Positions 54,384-64,000 of a DNA stretch of 64,000 nt are shown in pieces. Made by a program: the position numbers and the translations under genes. Each line of letters starts with the position of its first letter. The stretch's first letter is position 1. The notes beneath the pieces were generated by a model that did no database searches, was not told where the DNA came from, and saw nothing but the letters and a program-made list of their open reading frames with translations. The stretch covers positions 1-64,000 of the forward strand of contig CAJNBY010000010.1 in assembly GCA_905221125.1 (NCBI GenBank), written 5' to 3'. The DNA comes from a bacterium (lineage in GTDB: Bacteria > Bacillota > Bacilli > Lactobacillales > Streptococcaceae).

Positions 54384-57300
54384 TTAGTCTTCTTTTTTCT
54401 TGCGAGAAAGAAGTCCAAATCCACTTAGGGCTCCAAGAAGTCCAAGCGCTGCAAGGCTAGCGTTAGCTTCTGTACCTGTGTTAGGCAATTCTTTTTGACC
54501 ATCAACAAATTTAGGTGTTGCTGGTTGAGTAGCTGAATCAGTTGGTACTGATGGTTCAGCTGGTGTTGGAACAGCAGGTTGGTTTGGAGTTGTTGGTTGT
54601 TCTTGATGTCTAGGAGTTTCAACTTCAGATGGTGCTGTTCCCACTTTCTTATAGTGATGTAAGATATTTCCTTTAGCATCCGTTGTTGAATGACTAAATT
54701 CATATCCTTCCAACTCTATTGGATTGTGTTTTCCTTCTTTATCTGAAGTAATTCGGTTACCATTTTCATCAAGATATTCCGTTACAATCTGAACAGTTGA
54801 ATCGCCATTTTGAGAAATGACTCCTCCACCATTTTGTGATTTAGGTGTTACCGTTACTGGTACTTCTAATTCGATAACATCGCCATTTGGTAATTTCACC
54901 TTAACTTTAACAGCTTTTTTAACTCCTGATGTTTCTGTTGTTGGAATTTCTCCGACCTCAACAATTTCCCATCCTTCTGGTAGATCTACTTTCTTCTTAA
55001 CATCTTCTTCAGTAATTGGTGTTCCCACTTCTACTACAATTGGTGTTACTTTCGGTGTTACAATGACTGGTACATCTACTTCAACAATTTCTCCAGTTGG
55101 AACTTTAATCTTCACTTTAACACTTGGTTTCACTCCAGCCGGAATGGTTGTTGGAATTTCTCCTACTTCTACAATTTCCCATCCTGGTTCTTTTGGAAGA
55201 TCGATATGACCTTTCACATCGTCTGGTGTGATTGGAGTTCCTTGTGGTACAACAATTTGTCTTACAGTTGGCGTTACGATTACTGGTACATCTACTGTAA
55301 TCTTACGTCCATCTGGTAATTCAATTTCCACTGAAACAACTGGTTTTGTTCCTGGTGTTGTAGTCGTTGGAATTTCGCCCACTTTTGTTACAGGCCATCC
55401 TTTTGGCAATTCGATATGTTTCTTAACATCTTCTGACGTTACAGGCGTTCCTACTGAAACTACTACAGGTGTTACTTTCGGCGTTACGATTACTGGGATA
55501 TTCATCGTTACTCGAATTCCATTTGGCAATTCAACTACAACTGGAATACTTGGTCTTTCACCTGGAACATCTGTTGTAGGTTTATCTCCAATTGAGATAA
55601 CTTTTACTCCTTTTGGAATGTGTTTTTCAACATCCTCAGCAGTAATTGGATCACCTTGTTTTTTAACAATATCTTCAATAGGTGTTACATTCACTGGTAC
55701 TTCTACAGTAACTATTTTGTCATTTGGTAATGTAATCGTTACTTTTACTGGATCTTTCTTACCTGGTGTTGTTAAGTCTGGAAGATCTCCTACCTTAACT
55801 GTTGCTCCGTCTGGTACTTTAATTTGTTTTAATACATCCTCTGGAGTCAGTTTATCTTTTGTAACTGGAGTTTCGATTGGTGTAATCGGTGTTACATTCA
55901 CCGGAACTTCTACCGTCACTACTTTGCCATTTGGTAATGTCACCGTTACTTGCACTGGGTCTTTCTTACCTGGTGTTGTTAAGTCTGGAATATTTTCTAC
56001 ATTCGTTACTTTTCCACCTTTTGGAATTGTAATTCCTTTAGTGTAATCCTCTGGTGTTAATGGTGTTGTTGTTACTGGTGTCTCAATTTCCTTAACCGGC
56101 GTTACATTCACTGGGACTTCCACTGTAATTACTTTTTTATTTGGTAATGTAATCGTTACTTTTACAGGCGTTTTTTCACCTGGTGTTGTTAAGTCTGGAA
56201 TGTTTTCTACATTTGTTACTTTACCACCTTCTGGAATGATAATTTCTTTTGTGTAATCCTCTGGAGTTAAAGGTGTTTTCGTCACTGGTGTTTCGATTGG
56301 TTTCGGTTTAGCTTCCACCACTTTAATCGTTGCTGGTACTTCTACTAATACATTACCATTTTTATCTTTTACCACAACTGTAACTGGTTTATCCCCCGGA
56401 GTAGATCCATCATACGCTTCCGTTTTTCCTTCTGGAATCTTGTATTCAAATGTTGATTCTGCAGGATAATCACTTGGTGTAATACTATCTTTTGGTTTTG
56501 GTTGATTTTCACCTGTAGCATTAATAGGAACTAATTGTTCTTTTCCTTCCACTACTTTAACTTTAGCTGGTACTTCAACAAGTGTATCATCTCCATCTTT
56601 GGCAACAACGACTACATCTTTTTCGCCTGGCGTTGTTGTGTCCACTGGAGTCTTATATCCAAATGTAATTTCATCTGGATATTGTTCAGGATCAATACTC
56701 TTAGATGCATCTGGTTGTTTATTTGTTTTATCAACCGGCACATATTGTGTCTTCGGTTCTACAACCATTACTTTTGCAGGGACTTTTGTAATGACCTTAT
56801 CACCAATTTTCGCTACTACAATAACATCCTTTTCGCCTGGTGTTGTTGTGTCTACAGGAGTTTCATAAGTAAACTCTGTATCTTTAGGGAAGGCTTTAGG
56901 ATCAATACTTCCTTCAGCAGATGGTTGTTTTTTATCTTTGTCTACTGGGACAAATTGTGGATAGCTTTCAACAACACGTACTGTTGCTGGAACTTCAACT
57001 AATACTTTATCCCCTTGTTTCACAACAACGGTAACTTTCTTGTCGCCTGATGTAGACGTATCTACTTCTTCTTTATACTCAAATGTTGCATCTTCTGGAT
57101 AATCATCCGTATCAATACTATCTTCTGGAGACGGTTGTTTCTTACCTTCATCCACTGGAACGATTTGTGGGTAACCTTGTACAACCTTCACTTTTGTTGG
57201 AACTTCAACAAGTGTATCATCTCCATCTTTGGCAACAACAACTACATCTTTTTCACCTGGTGTTGTTGTATCTACTGGTGTTTTGTACTCAAATGTTGTG

Positions 57301-60300
57301 CCATCTGGGTATTGTTCTGGATCAATACTCTTAGATGCATCTGGTTGTGGTTTGCTTGGATCTGCTACTACGTATTGTGTCTTAGGATCTACTACCACTA
57401 CTTTTGCAGGAACTTCTACAATTGGTTGACCATTTAGTTTTGCTACAACTGTGACATCTTTTTCACCTGCAGTTGTTGTATCTACTGGTTTCTTATATTC
57501 AAATGTTGTGCTATCTGGATATTCTCCTGGTGTAACACTATCTTTCGCTTCAGGTTGTTTCTTATCTGGATTTGCTACTACAAATTGAGGTTTGCTTTCT
57601 ACTACACGTACTGTTGCTGGTACTTCAACGATTGTGTTTCCTTGTGGGTCAAGCACTTCAACAACCACGTTCTTATCTCCAGTTGTTGTTACATCAATTG
57701 GAGATGTTTGTCCATTAGGAGTTTTATATCTGAATGTAGAACCTGCTGGGTATTCTGTTTTATCAATGCTTTTCTCTGGGTCTGGAAGAACATCATTGTT
57801 TTCTTTAACCGGTACGATTTGAGGTACACCTTCAACTACTTTAACTGGAACTTTAACCGTTGTCGTTTTGTCTTGACCATCTACAGTGTATTTAACAGTT
57901 ACATCCACTTCAGTATCTTCTGTTAAGTCTGGAACTGTTACTGTAGCTGTTTCATCAATAGCAACTTTTGCTCCTTGAGGTAATTTACCTTTAAATGTTG
58001 CATCTTCGATTGCTTTTTTAGCTTTAGCTAGTACTTTTTCTTTAGCTTTATCCTTGTCACTATTTTTAGCAACTAGAATTTCATCAGCTTCTGGTTTTGG
58101 TAATACTGTTACTGGAACACTTACTGTCTCTGTTAACTTACCATTGTCATATGTTACTGGTACGTCTACTTTAACGTCTGTTGCTCCTGCTTTACCTGCT
58201 GTTTCTGGCAAATCAGTTTCAGTTGGTGTTCCTACTGTGCCTCCAGCACCTGGTGTTACGGCACCTTTAGCTGCATCAGCTGTTACTTCTTCACCTTCGA
58301 ACACTACGATTTTACTTGGTGTTGAGCTTACGACTGTTACTGGTACTGAAATTGTGTCTTCTGCTACTACTGTACCTGTAGCGTCTTTGTATTGTACTTT
58401 TACGGGTACATTATCTTTATCACCATTAGAATCTGTTGCTGGAACAGTATATGTTTGATTTGGAACTAATTCCGCTGTAACTCCTGTTGGTAATGTTAGT
58501 TTACCTAGTGCAGCTTGTGCTTTTTCTTTCACAGCCGTTGTTAGGTTGTCACTAGTTGTATCTTTTAATGTTGTTACTTTTTCTGGTGTTGCTTTTGGTA
58601 ATACTTCAACTGGTACATTTACAGTTTCATCTCCTGTTGGATATGTTACTGTTGTTGGTACAGTTACATCTGGTGTTCCTGCTTTTACTGTTGTAGCAGG
58701 TAAATCTGTTTCTTTCGGATCGTTTACTGTTCCTTCATTTCCTGGTGTTACTGCATTCTTAACTTTCTCAACACTTGGTTTTGTTCCTTCTAATGTATAT
58801 ATCGTTTTTGTTTCAGAACCTGCTACGTTGATAGTTACTGGAACTGTTGTATTATATGTTTTTCCATCTACTATATATGTTGCTGGAACATTTACAACAC
58901 CTTTATTTGTCCCTTTTTCTGCAGTTATTGTCGCTAGTACTTCTTCTGTAATATCCCCAACTGTTACTGTTGCTCCTGTTGGTAATTTTCCTTTGAAGCC
59001 TGCTGACGTTGCCACTTCTGTTACTTTTGCTTTCGCTACTTCTTTTACTTTATCTACTGAAGCTCCTTTATGAACTTGTACTTCACCATTTGGTTTTGGC
59101 AATACTGTAATCGGAACTTCTACTGTTTCATTAATATTTGTACCATTTGAAACATAAGTAACCGTTGTAGGAATTTTCAATCCTGCTTCTCCAGCTTTTC
59201 CTGTCGTACTAAAGACATCTGCTTCATTAGGATTATTTACAACTCCCGCTTTAGTCTCGATTGTAGCAGGAGTGACTGAAGATTTAACTTGATCATTAGT
59301 AATCTTATCACCTTCAAATACTACTAACTTATCTGTGGTTGATTTTACAACATTTACTTCGATATCTACTGTTGTATCGTATGTTCTTCCATCAGCAGTA
59401 TATGTTACTGGTACTTTAACAACACCACGTCCATCAGCGGCTATTTTTGTAATTTCAACTTTATCTTTAGAATTAAGGGTAACATTCGTAATTTGACCCA
59501 TTGCAGCCGTTGCATTCATATCTCTAAGCAATTGTTGGAAATTAGCTGAATTAACTTCTTCTTGTGCTTTTGCATAAGCAACTTCTTTTAACTGATCATC
59601 GTTAGTATTAATTGGAACAGTCACGGTACCTGTTGCTTGTAAGCTATTAATATAGATTACTTTTCCATATTCAAAATCTGGATTATCAGAATTTGCCAAT
59701 CCTCCTCGATGGAACTGATTTTCATACTCAGGTTTCAATCCTAGCGCTGTATATGAATATAATCTATTTCCTTCCGCGTCAGTATCTCCAAATCCACTTT
59801 TTGCTATTACTTTGAAGTCAGCTGGTCCAATGAAGTTATCCGCAGTTGTAAAGACAATACTTGATGAACGAGTAGTTTTTTCAGCAGCAGCCATACGACT
59901 ACCAGCTGGCACATCATAAGTTAATGTTCCACCTTTAGAATTGTCATTTGGATCATTTGGAGTCCATCTAATGGAATTAGCATAAACACCTCCAAGGAAT
60001 CCATTTCCGCCATTTGCATTAATAACTCGATCTTCTAAGATTACACCTTTAGGTACTTTTACGGTCACTTGAACTTTTGATGCCGCATAATAATCAATAT
60101 TCATTCCAGCCGTATCTTTCAGAGTAAAGTTAAAACTACCTTTTTGATTCTTATCATAAATTGTGTCTGGTGTGTAGCCATACTCATTTTTCTTTCGTCC
60201 TGAAGAAACATCTGTTACAATTTCAGTTGCTGGAGATGTGGCAATACCAATACCACCGATAAGGTATCCATCTTTAAGCTTAACCTTATTCCCCCATTCT

Positions 60301-62141
60301 GTTTGGTTTTCAGTACCTCCATTTTGTGATCCCGCTTGGTCACCAGCTTCAATTAAAACTTTAATTTTTGTAGTAGTTGCAGGAATATCATATAGACGAG
60401 CCATATAGTTCCAGCCATTACCTGATCCAGGACCTTGTTCCGTAGTTAGTGGACCATTTTTCCCTTCAACTGGATTAATAATTTCTCCTGTGAAAGCATC
60501 AACAATCTTAAGTTTAACTTTTTCTCCTGTTGCTGAAGTAGAAACATGACCATAAGCTCCAGCGTAAACCAAGTTAACATTTAAACGTGAATTCCCATTA
60601 ACGTCATATTCTTTAGAAATTGTTGTTCCTTTACTACCTAATTCAAGATAATAATCACGATTTTTCACTTCTCCAGAATTATTAGTTTTCATCGCATCAA
60701 TAGTGGGCGTTACAGTCGGAATTATACCACTACCGATATTATATGATAATTGGTGCCCTTCTTTTTGGAATTTTTTTAATTCTCCATCATTTGTATAAAT
60801 CTTTGATTTCGGTACTGTACGAGTACTTGGTGCCCCATCTTTATCTGTAATATTCGTTACGTCAAGTGGTTTAACGGCTGTTACTTTTTCACCATTTTCA
60901 ATTTTCCACCCATTTAGTACACCAGTTTCTGCCTCAGCTTTAGTAATAGTTTTTTCTTTCCAGTTATAAGTAGCACTACCAATTCCTTCAGTACGTGCAT
61001 TAATTTCTCCTGTACCTCTTTGTTGCTTAGCAATTGTTTCTGATTTAGTAGCTACATCATCAAATGTAACTTTATCTCCAAAACCTTCTTTTAGACTTTC
61101 AAATACACCATTAGTTGGGTTATTACCGTACGCTACGTGGTTTTCACTAACAGGTGCTCCTAAGTCTGCTTTACCAGCCAAATATAAAGCTAATAAATCA
61201 CGCTCAGATTTAACAGCTTCTGCCTGTTGGCTCATTTTTTGAGCTGAACTTACATCCGCTGCATTTGCAGTTGTAATAACATTTTCTGCTTTTTGTTTAA
61301 TATGTTTTAAAACATCAATTTTAAATTGATCTTTTTTATCCGTAGGTAGCGCTTCTTCTTTTGCTATTTCAGCTTGAAGTTTATCAATATTTGCTTGCAA
61401 CTCTGGAATAGCTGCATCACGAATACCTTTATATTTTTCTGCTTCTGATGCAGCATTTGCAGCTGTAGTATCTACAGTAGTATCTACAGCTCTAAACCCA
61501 CTCTCACCTTGTCCAGGAATGACTTTTCCGTTACGCGAATTTTGATTTTGGCTTTCTTCCTTCTTTTCTGCTTTTGGCATACTTTCAATAACGAAAGCTT
61601 TGTTTTTTAATTCTCGAGTAGCTTTATCTACTTCTGCTTGTGTTGCTTTTTCATTTGATAAGAAGGTTTGAGCCTTAGCTAGTTCTGCTTTAGCATTTTC
61701 GATGGTTGCGGCAGTCTTTTCAGTTAGACCTGCTTTGCCAAGGGCTGTCTCCATACGAGCAATAGCTGCTTCCAACTTGCTTGTGTCAGCCTTTGTAGTT
61801 GGTGCTGATGGTTGTCCTACCTCAGATGCAGGTGTTGCTGTAGCTGGTGCTGATGGTTGCTCAGTTGCTGGTGTCGCCACAGTTGATGTAGAAGTTTCAG
61901 TTGATGTAGAAGTTTCAGTTGAATCTACAGGCTTGCTTGAATCTGCTTGATTTCCAGCGTTAGGGTTTACTTGTTCGTTTGTTGCTGGAGTTGTTGAAGG
62001 TGTAACATCTGCGTGAACAGTCGCTGCCCCACCAAACATCATGTAGGCTGCTACAGCTACTGATGCTGCACCAAAACTATACTTACGGATTGAAAAGCGC
62101 TGGACTTTTTGTCCGTGATACTTGTCCATTCTTGAATACAT
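54384..62141 (-). CDS. Giant LPNTG-anchored repeat adhesin
   Basis: A 2585-aa wall-anchored protein. FSIRKYSFG export signal (about 17-45); Ser/Thr/Pro-rich linker; FIVAR-like helical part (about 105-175); long helical stretch (235-330); globular adhesin-like region (about 330-840). Then three repeat zones: alternating A (about 95 aa) and Rib-like B (about 80 aa) modules, A-B-A-B-A-B-A (about 847-1440); seven C modules of about 70 aa (YPDGTTFEYKTPVDTTTPGE type, 1441-1943); seven D modules of about 67 aa (LPNGKVVTVEVPVNVTP type, 1944-2434); a MucBP-like module (about 2446-2500); Pro-rich region; LPNTG (2552-2556), TM and KKKED tail. Likely host-ligand binding held out on a stalk. AAGGAG supports ATG 62141. 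Sits alone between rpsF and asnS. Confidence 0.9.
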   Translation of the reverse strand: MYSRMDKYHGQKVQRFSIRKYSFGAASVAVAAYMMFGGAATVHADVTPSTTPATNEQVNPNAGNQADSSKPVDSTETSTSTETSTSTVATPATEQPSAPATATPASEVGQPSAPTTKADTSKLEAAIARMETALGKAGLTEKTAATIENAKAELAKAQTFLSNEKATQAEVDKATRELKNKAFVIESMPKAEKKEESQNQNSRNGKVIPGQGESGFRAVDTTVDTTAANAASEAEKYKGIRDAAIPELQANIDKLQAEIAKEEALPTDKKDQFKIDVLKHIKQKAENVITTANAADVSSAQKMSQQAEAVKSERDLLALYLAGKADLGAPVSENHVAYGNNPTNGVFESLKEGFGDKVTFDDVATKSETIAKQQRGTGEINARTEGIGSATYNWKEKTITKAEAETGVLNGWKIENGEKVTAVKPLDVTNITDKDGAPSTRTVPKSKIYTNDGELKKFQKEGHQLSYNIGSGIIPTVTPTIDAMKTNNSGEVKNRDYYLELGSKGTTISKEYDVNGNSRLNVNLVYAGAYGHVSTSATGEKVKLKIVDAFTGEIINPVEGKNGPLTTEQGPGSGNGWNYMARLYDIPATTTKIKVLIEAGDQAGSQNGGTENQTEWGNKVKLKDGYLIGGIGIATSPATEIVTDVSSGRKKNEYGYTPDTIYDKNQKGSFNFTLKDTAGMNIDYYAASKVQVTVKVPKGVILEDRVINANGGNGFLGGVYANSIRWTPNDPNDNSKGGTLTYDVPAGSRMAAAEKTTRSSSIVFTTADNFIGPADFKVIAKSGFGDTDAEGNRLYSYTALGLKPEYENQFHRGGLANSDNPDFEYGKVIYINSLQATGTVTVPINTNDDQLKEVAYAKAQEEVNSANFQQLLRDMNATAAMGQITNVTLNSKDKVEITKIAADGRGVVKVPVTYTADGRTYDTTVDIEVNVVKSTTDKLVVFEGDKITNDQVKSSVTPATIETKAGVVNNPNEADVFSTTGKAGEAGLKIPTTVTYVSNGTNINETVEVPITVLPKPNGEVQVHKGASVDKVKEVAKAKVTEVATSAGFKGKLPTGATVTVGDITEEVLATITAEKGTNKGVVNVPATYIVDGKTYNTTVPVTINVAGSETKTIYTLEGTKPSVEKVKNAVTPGNEGTVNDPKETDLPATTVKAGTPDVTVPTTVTYPTGDETVNVPVEVLPKATPEKVTTLKDTTSDNLTTAVKEKAQAALGKLTLPTGVTAELVPNQTYTVPATDSNGDKDNVPVKVQYKDATGTVVAEDTISVPVTVVSSTPSKIVVFEGEEVTADAAKGAVTPGAGGTVGTPTETDLPETAGKAGATDVKVDVPVTYDNGKLTETVSVPVTVLPKPEADEILVAKNSDKDKAKEKVLAKAKKAIEDATFKGKLPQGAKVAIDETATVTVPDLTEDTEVDVTVKYTVDGQDKTTTVKVPVKVVEGVPQIVPVKENNDVLPDPEKSIDKTEYPAGSTFRYKTPNGQTSPIDVTTTGDKNVVVEVLDPQGNTIVEVPATVRVVESKPQFVVANPDKKQPEAKDSVTPGEYPDSTTFEYKKPVDTTTAGEKDVTVVAKLNGQPIVEVPAKVVVVDPKTQYVVADPSKPQPDASKSIDPEQYPDGTTFEYKTPVDTTTPGEKDVVVVAKDGDDTLVEVPTKVKVVQGYPQIVPVDEGKKQPSPEDSIDTDDYPEDATFEYKEEVDTSTSGDKKVTVVVKQGDKVLVEVPATVRVVESYPQFVPVDKDKKQPSAEGSIDPKAFPKDTEFTYETPVDTTTPGEKDVIVVAKIGDKVITKVPAKVMVVEPKTQYVPVDKTNKQPDASKSIDPEQYPDEITFGYKTPVDTTTPGEKDVVVVAKDGDDTLVEVPAKVKVVEGKEQLVPINATGENQPKPKDSITPSDYPAESTFEYKIPEGKTEAYDGSTPGDKPVTVVVKDKNGNVLVEVPATIKVVEAKPKPIETPVTKTPLTPEDYTKEIIIPEGGKVTNVENIPDLTTPGEKTPVKVTITLPNKKVITVEVPVNVTPVKEIETPVTTTPLTPEDYTKGITIPKGGKVTNVENIPDLTTPGKKDPVQVTVTLPNGKVVTVEVPVNVTPITPIETPVTKDKLTPEDVLKQIKVPDGATVKVGDLPDLTTPGKKDPVKVTITLPNDKIVTVEVPVNVTPIEDIVKKQGDPITAEDVEKHIPKGVKVISIGDKPTTDVPGERPSIPVVVELPNGIRVTMNIPVIVTPKVTPVVVSVGTPVTSEDVKKHIELPKGWPVTKVGEIPTTTTPGTKPVVSVEIELPDGRKITVDVPVIVTPTVRQIVVPQGTPITPDDVKGHIDLPKEPGWEIVEVGEIPTTIPAGVKPSVKVKIKVPTGEIVEVDVPVIVTPKVTPIVVEVGTPITEEDVKKKVDLPEGWEIVEVGEIPTTETSGVKKAVKVKVKLPNGDVIELEVPVTVTPKSQNGGGVISQNGDSTVQIVTEYLDENGNRITSDKEGKHNPIELEGYEFSHSTTDAKGNILHHYKKVGTAPSEVETPRHQEQPTTPNQPAVPTPAEPSVPTDSATQPATPKFVDGQKELPNTGTEANASLAALGLLGALSGFGLLSRKKKED
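54840..59610 (-). repeat. Layered tandem repeats in the adhesin gene
   Basis: Coding repeats of about 200 bp (D zone 54840-56310, C zone 56311-57820) and about 285/240 bp alternating A/B units (57821-59600). C3 and C6, and D1 and D2, are especially close copies, showing recent duplication or conversion. Confidence 0.8.
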
Positions 62142-62266
62142 ATCTTCTCCTTTTTTTATTTAAATAAATGTTAACTGCGGAATTAGACCCAAGTAGTTCA
62201 AAAACTCCCCCATTCTCAGCCTGATTCAGAAAGTAAGATAGCTACACTTAGGTACTCTATTCCTAA
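62142..62266 (-). promoter_or_regulatory. Structured 5' leader of the adhesin mRNA
   Basis: About 125 nt between predicted start and ATG. GGAAT and ACCTAAG plus TAG near the 5' end can pair with CTA, CTTGGGT and ATTCC about 65-80 nt later, an interrupted helix of about 15 bp enclosing a 45-nt region. No known riboswitch recognised. Confidence 0.4.
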
Positions 62267-62271
62267 TTTAC

Positions 62272-62280
62272 ATTATAACA
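62272..62280 (-). promoter_or_regulatory. Extended -10 promoter of the adhesin gene
   Basis: Minus-strand TGT-TATAAT, -10 at 62272-62277; a TAGACA -35-like hexamer lies 18 bp upstream. Confidence 0.7.
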
Positions 62281-62328
62281 TTATTTCAATTAAAATGTCT
62301 ACGTTTTATATGCAAAACATGTATTTTC

Positions 62329-62347
62329 TATATATATATATATATAT
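62329..62347. repeat. (TA)9 dinucleotide tract
   Basis: Nineteen bases of alternating T and A, about 50-70 bp upstream of the adhesin -10 box. A candidate slippage tract. Confidence 0.8.
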
Positions 62348-62375
62348 TAATCTTATTTTTAAGTAATTCCATTTT

Positions 62376-62416
62376 AAAAAAAGTAAAAGGCCAGCCAATA
62401 GGACCTTTTACTTTTC
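62376..62416 (-). terminator. Terminator of asnS
   Basis: AAAAGTAAAAGG (62379-62390) pairs with CCTTTTACTTTT (62404-62415), T-run on the minus strand. Confidence 0.9.
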
Positions 62417-62427
62417 ATCTCATTTTT

Positions 62428-63771
62428 TTACGGTTTGATACGGTGCAACATACGTGGGAACGGAATGGCTTCACGAATGTGTTTTGTTCCTGCTGCAAAA
62501 GTTACCATACGTTCGATACCGATACCAAATCCTCCGTGTGGAACTGTACCGTATTTACGAAGGTCAAGGTAGAATTCATACTCTGTACGATCCATGCCAA
62601 GTTCATCCATTTTTGCGACAAGGGCATCGTAATCTTCCTCACGCATAGACCCACCGATGATTTCTCCATAGCCTTCTGGAGCAAGCAAGTCTGCACAAAG
62701 CACGCGCTCTGGATTTCCAGGAACTGGTTTCATGTAGAAGGCCTTGATGGCTGCTGGATAATTCATGACAAATGTTGGCACACCAAAGTGGTTTGAAATC
62801 CACGTTTCGTGTGGTGAACCAAAGTCATCACCATGCTCAAGATGCTCGTAGTCAGCGTCTTCATCATTTTCATGCTCTTGCAAGAGGTCAATAGCTTGAT
62901 CGTAAGTGATGCGTTTGAAAGGCTCTGCAATATAGCGCTTCAAAAGCTCTGTATCACGTTCCAAGGTTTCCAAGGCTTGAGGCGCACGGTCAAGAACACC
63001 TTGTAGAAGAGCTTTCACATAAGCTTCTTGCAAGTCAAGTGACTCATCGTGTGTCAAGTATGAGTACTCTGCGTCCATCATCCAGAACTCAGTCAAGTGA
63101 CGGCGTGTTTTTGATTTTTCAGCACGGAATACTGGACCAAAGTCAAAGACACGGCCAAGGGCCATAGCCCCTGCTTCAAGGTAAAGCTGACCTGATTGGC
63201 TCAAGTAAGCTGGCGTTCCGAAGTAGTCTGTTTCAAAAAGTTCTGTTGAATCTTCTGCCGCATTTCCTGAAAGAATTGGGCTATCAAACTTCATGAAGCC
63301 GTTCTTGTCAAAGAACTCATAGGTTGCATAGATGATCGCGTTGCGGATTTGCATCACCGCTACTTGCTTGCGAGAACGGAGCCACAAGTGACGGTTGTCC
63401 ATCAAGAAGTCTGTTCCATGTTCTTTTGGTGTGATTGGGTAATCTTGAGATTCACCGATCACTTCGATATCTGTAATGTCCAACTCATAGCCAAACTTAG
63501 AACGTTCGTCTTCTTTGACAATCCCTGTCACATAAACAGACGTTTCTTGGCTCAAGCGTTTGATAACATCAAACTTCTCAAGTCCCACTTCTTCACCAAA
63601 TTTTTCGACAAAGTTTGGTTTAAAGGCCACACCTTGGAAGAAGGCCGTTCCATCGCGCAATTGCAAGAAGGCAATTTTCCCTTTTCCTGATTTGTTGGCA
63701 ACCCAAGCGCCAATCGTCACTTCCTGACCAACATAGTCTTTTACATCAATAATCGTTACACGTTTTGTCAT
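62428..63771 (-). CDS. asnS: Asparaginyl-tRNA synthetase
   Basis: A 447-aa class II synthetase. N-terminal OB anticodon-binding domain ([20 protein letters not shown]) and catalytic core with motif 2 [21 protein letters not shown] and motif 3 [10 protein letters not shown]. It starts 18 nt after the VOC gene stop, behind AAGGAAAAATA, so the two may be co-transcribed. Confidence 0.97.
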   Translation of the reverse strand: MTKRVTIIDVKDYVGQEVTIGAWVANKSGKGKIAFLQLRDGTAFFQGVAFKPNFVEKFGEEVGLEKFDVIKRLSQETSVYVTGIVKEDERSKFGYELDITDIEVIGESQDYPITPKEHGTDFLMDNRHLWLRSRKQVAVMQIRNAIIYATYEFFDKNGFMKFDSPILSGNAAEDSTELFETDYFGTPAYLSQSGQLYLEAGAMALGRVFDFGPVFRAEKSKTRRHLTEFWMMDAEYSYLTHDESLDLQEAYVKALLQGVLDRAPQALETLERDTELLKRYIAEPFKRITYDQAIDLLQEHENDEDADYEHLEHGDDFGSPHETWISNHFGVPTFVMNYPAAIKAFYMKPVPGNPERVLCADLLAPEGYGEIIGGSMREEDYDALVAKMDELGMDRTEYEFYLDLRKYGTVPHGGFGIGIERMVTFAAGTKHIREAIPFPRMLHRIKP

Positions 63772-63789
63772 TATTTTTCCTTTTCTTTT

Positions 63790-64000
63790 TTATTCTTTAT
63801 GGCAAACCACTTCTATATTGTTCCCATCTGGGTCAATCATAAAAGCAGCATAGTAAATCGGATGCTCACTGCGATAGCCAGGAGCCCCATTGTCTCGCCC
63901 ACCTGCCTCTAAGCCAGCCTCATAACAAGCCTGAACCTCTTCCTTATTTTCTGCTAAGAAAGCAAAGTGAATAGGATCTTGTGTCCCCTGAGCCAGCCAA
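63790..64000 (-). CDS. VOC/glyoxalase-family protein, C-terminal part
   Basis: About 69 codons run from the window edge to TAA (63790-63792). The sequence has QDPIHFAFLAENKEEV, SEHPIYYAAFMIDPDG and NIEVVCHKE, the HxAF and DPDGN-x-E pattern of the vicinal oxygen chelate fold. The N-terminal half lies outside the window. Metal-dependent lyase or dioxygenase-like; substrate unknown. Confidence 0.8.
   Translation of the reverse strand, partial: WLAQGTQDPIHFAFLAENKEEVQACYEAGLEAGGRDNGAPGYRSEHPIYYAAFMIDPDGNNIEVVCHKE

Noticed and set aside
55228..56046. 272-aa plus-strand frame inside the adhesin gene
   Set aside because: It is an antisense shadow of the D repeats (Thr/Gly/Val-rich artefact), without ribosome site or promoter.

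Overview
The window looks like a chromosome segment of a mitis-group Streptococcus (S. mitis, S. oralis or a close pneumococcal relative). Evidence is low GC, a BOX repeat, a choline-binding protein, a ZmpB-type metalloprotease beside its two-component system, an AliB lipoprotein, YSIRK/LPXTG surface proteins and L-Lys-type MurE. Gene order follows, from memory, two pneumococcal core blocks (LysR to ccdA, and greA to asnS) with accessory insertions. Almost everything is on the minus strand. Exceptions are the LysR regulator, a 56-aa DUF3042 gene and murE.

Regions. 1-700: a small decayed operon with two related Cys-rich peptide precursors (probably RiPP type, both broken) and a 35-aa membrane peptide. 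0.9-8.6 kb: LysR gene, then SDR, rnz, unknown, hflX, miaA; DUF3042; thyA; glk. 8.7-24 kb: choline-binding protein with an unusual VanY-like carboxypeptidase end, hydrolase, pabBC, the 1980-aa zinc protease zmpB with a UPF0340 gene, its AraC-type regulator and LytS-type kinase, then the extracellular methionine-sulfoxide repair operon ccdA-etrx1-msrAB. 24-28 kb: NAD salvage (pncB-nadE) followed by stacked terminators, acetyltransferases and gene debris. 28-46.7 kb: amino-acid permease, greA, mltG, murC operon, SNF2 helicase, sulfur amino-acid PLP enzymes, BOX element, aliB, MurJ-like flippase, murE. 46.8-54.2 kb: CsbD-like stress protein, ppaC, RNA/DNA-modifying housekeeping genes, a HAD-cyclophilin fusion, and rpsF-ssb-rpsR followed by a nine-hairpin terminator array. 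54.4-62.1 kb: a 2585-aa repeat-rich LPNTG adhesin inserted between rpsF and asnS. 62.4-64 kb: asnS and a VOC-family gene cut by the window edge.

Most noteworthy: (i) the tandem Gly-Arg-Cys peptide precursors, one with a frameshift exactly at a canonical -1 slippery heptamer; (ii) two loci with tandem arrays of intrinsic terminators joined by a shared spacer family; (iii) four genes whose extended -10 box lies only 6-7 nt before the ATG, predicting leaderless mRNAs; (iv) the adhesin's layered repeat design with a structured 5' leader and a (TA)9 tract upstream. No tRNA, rRNA, CRISPR, phage or intact insertion sequence was seen.
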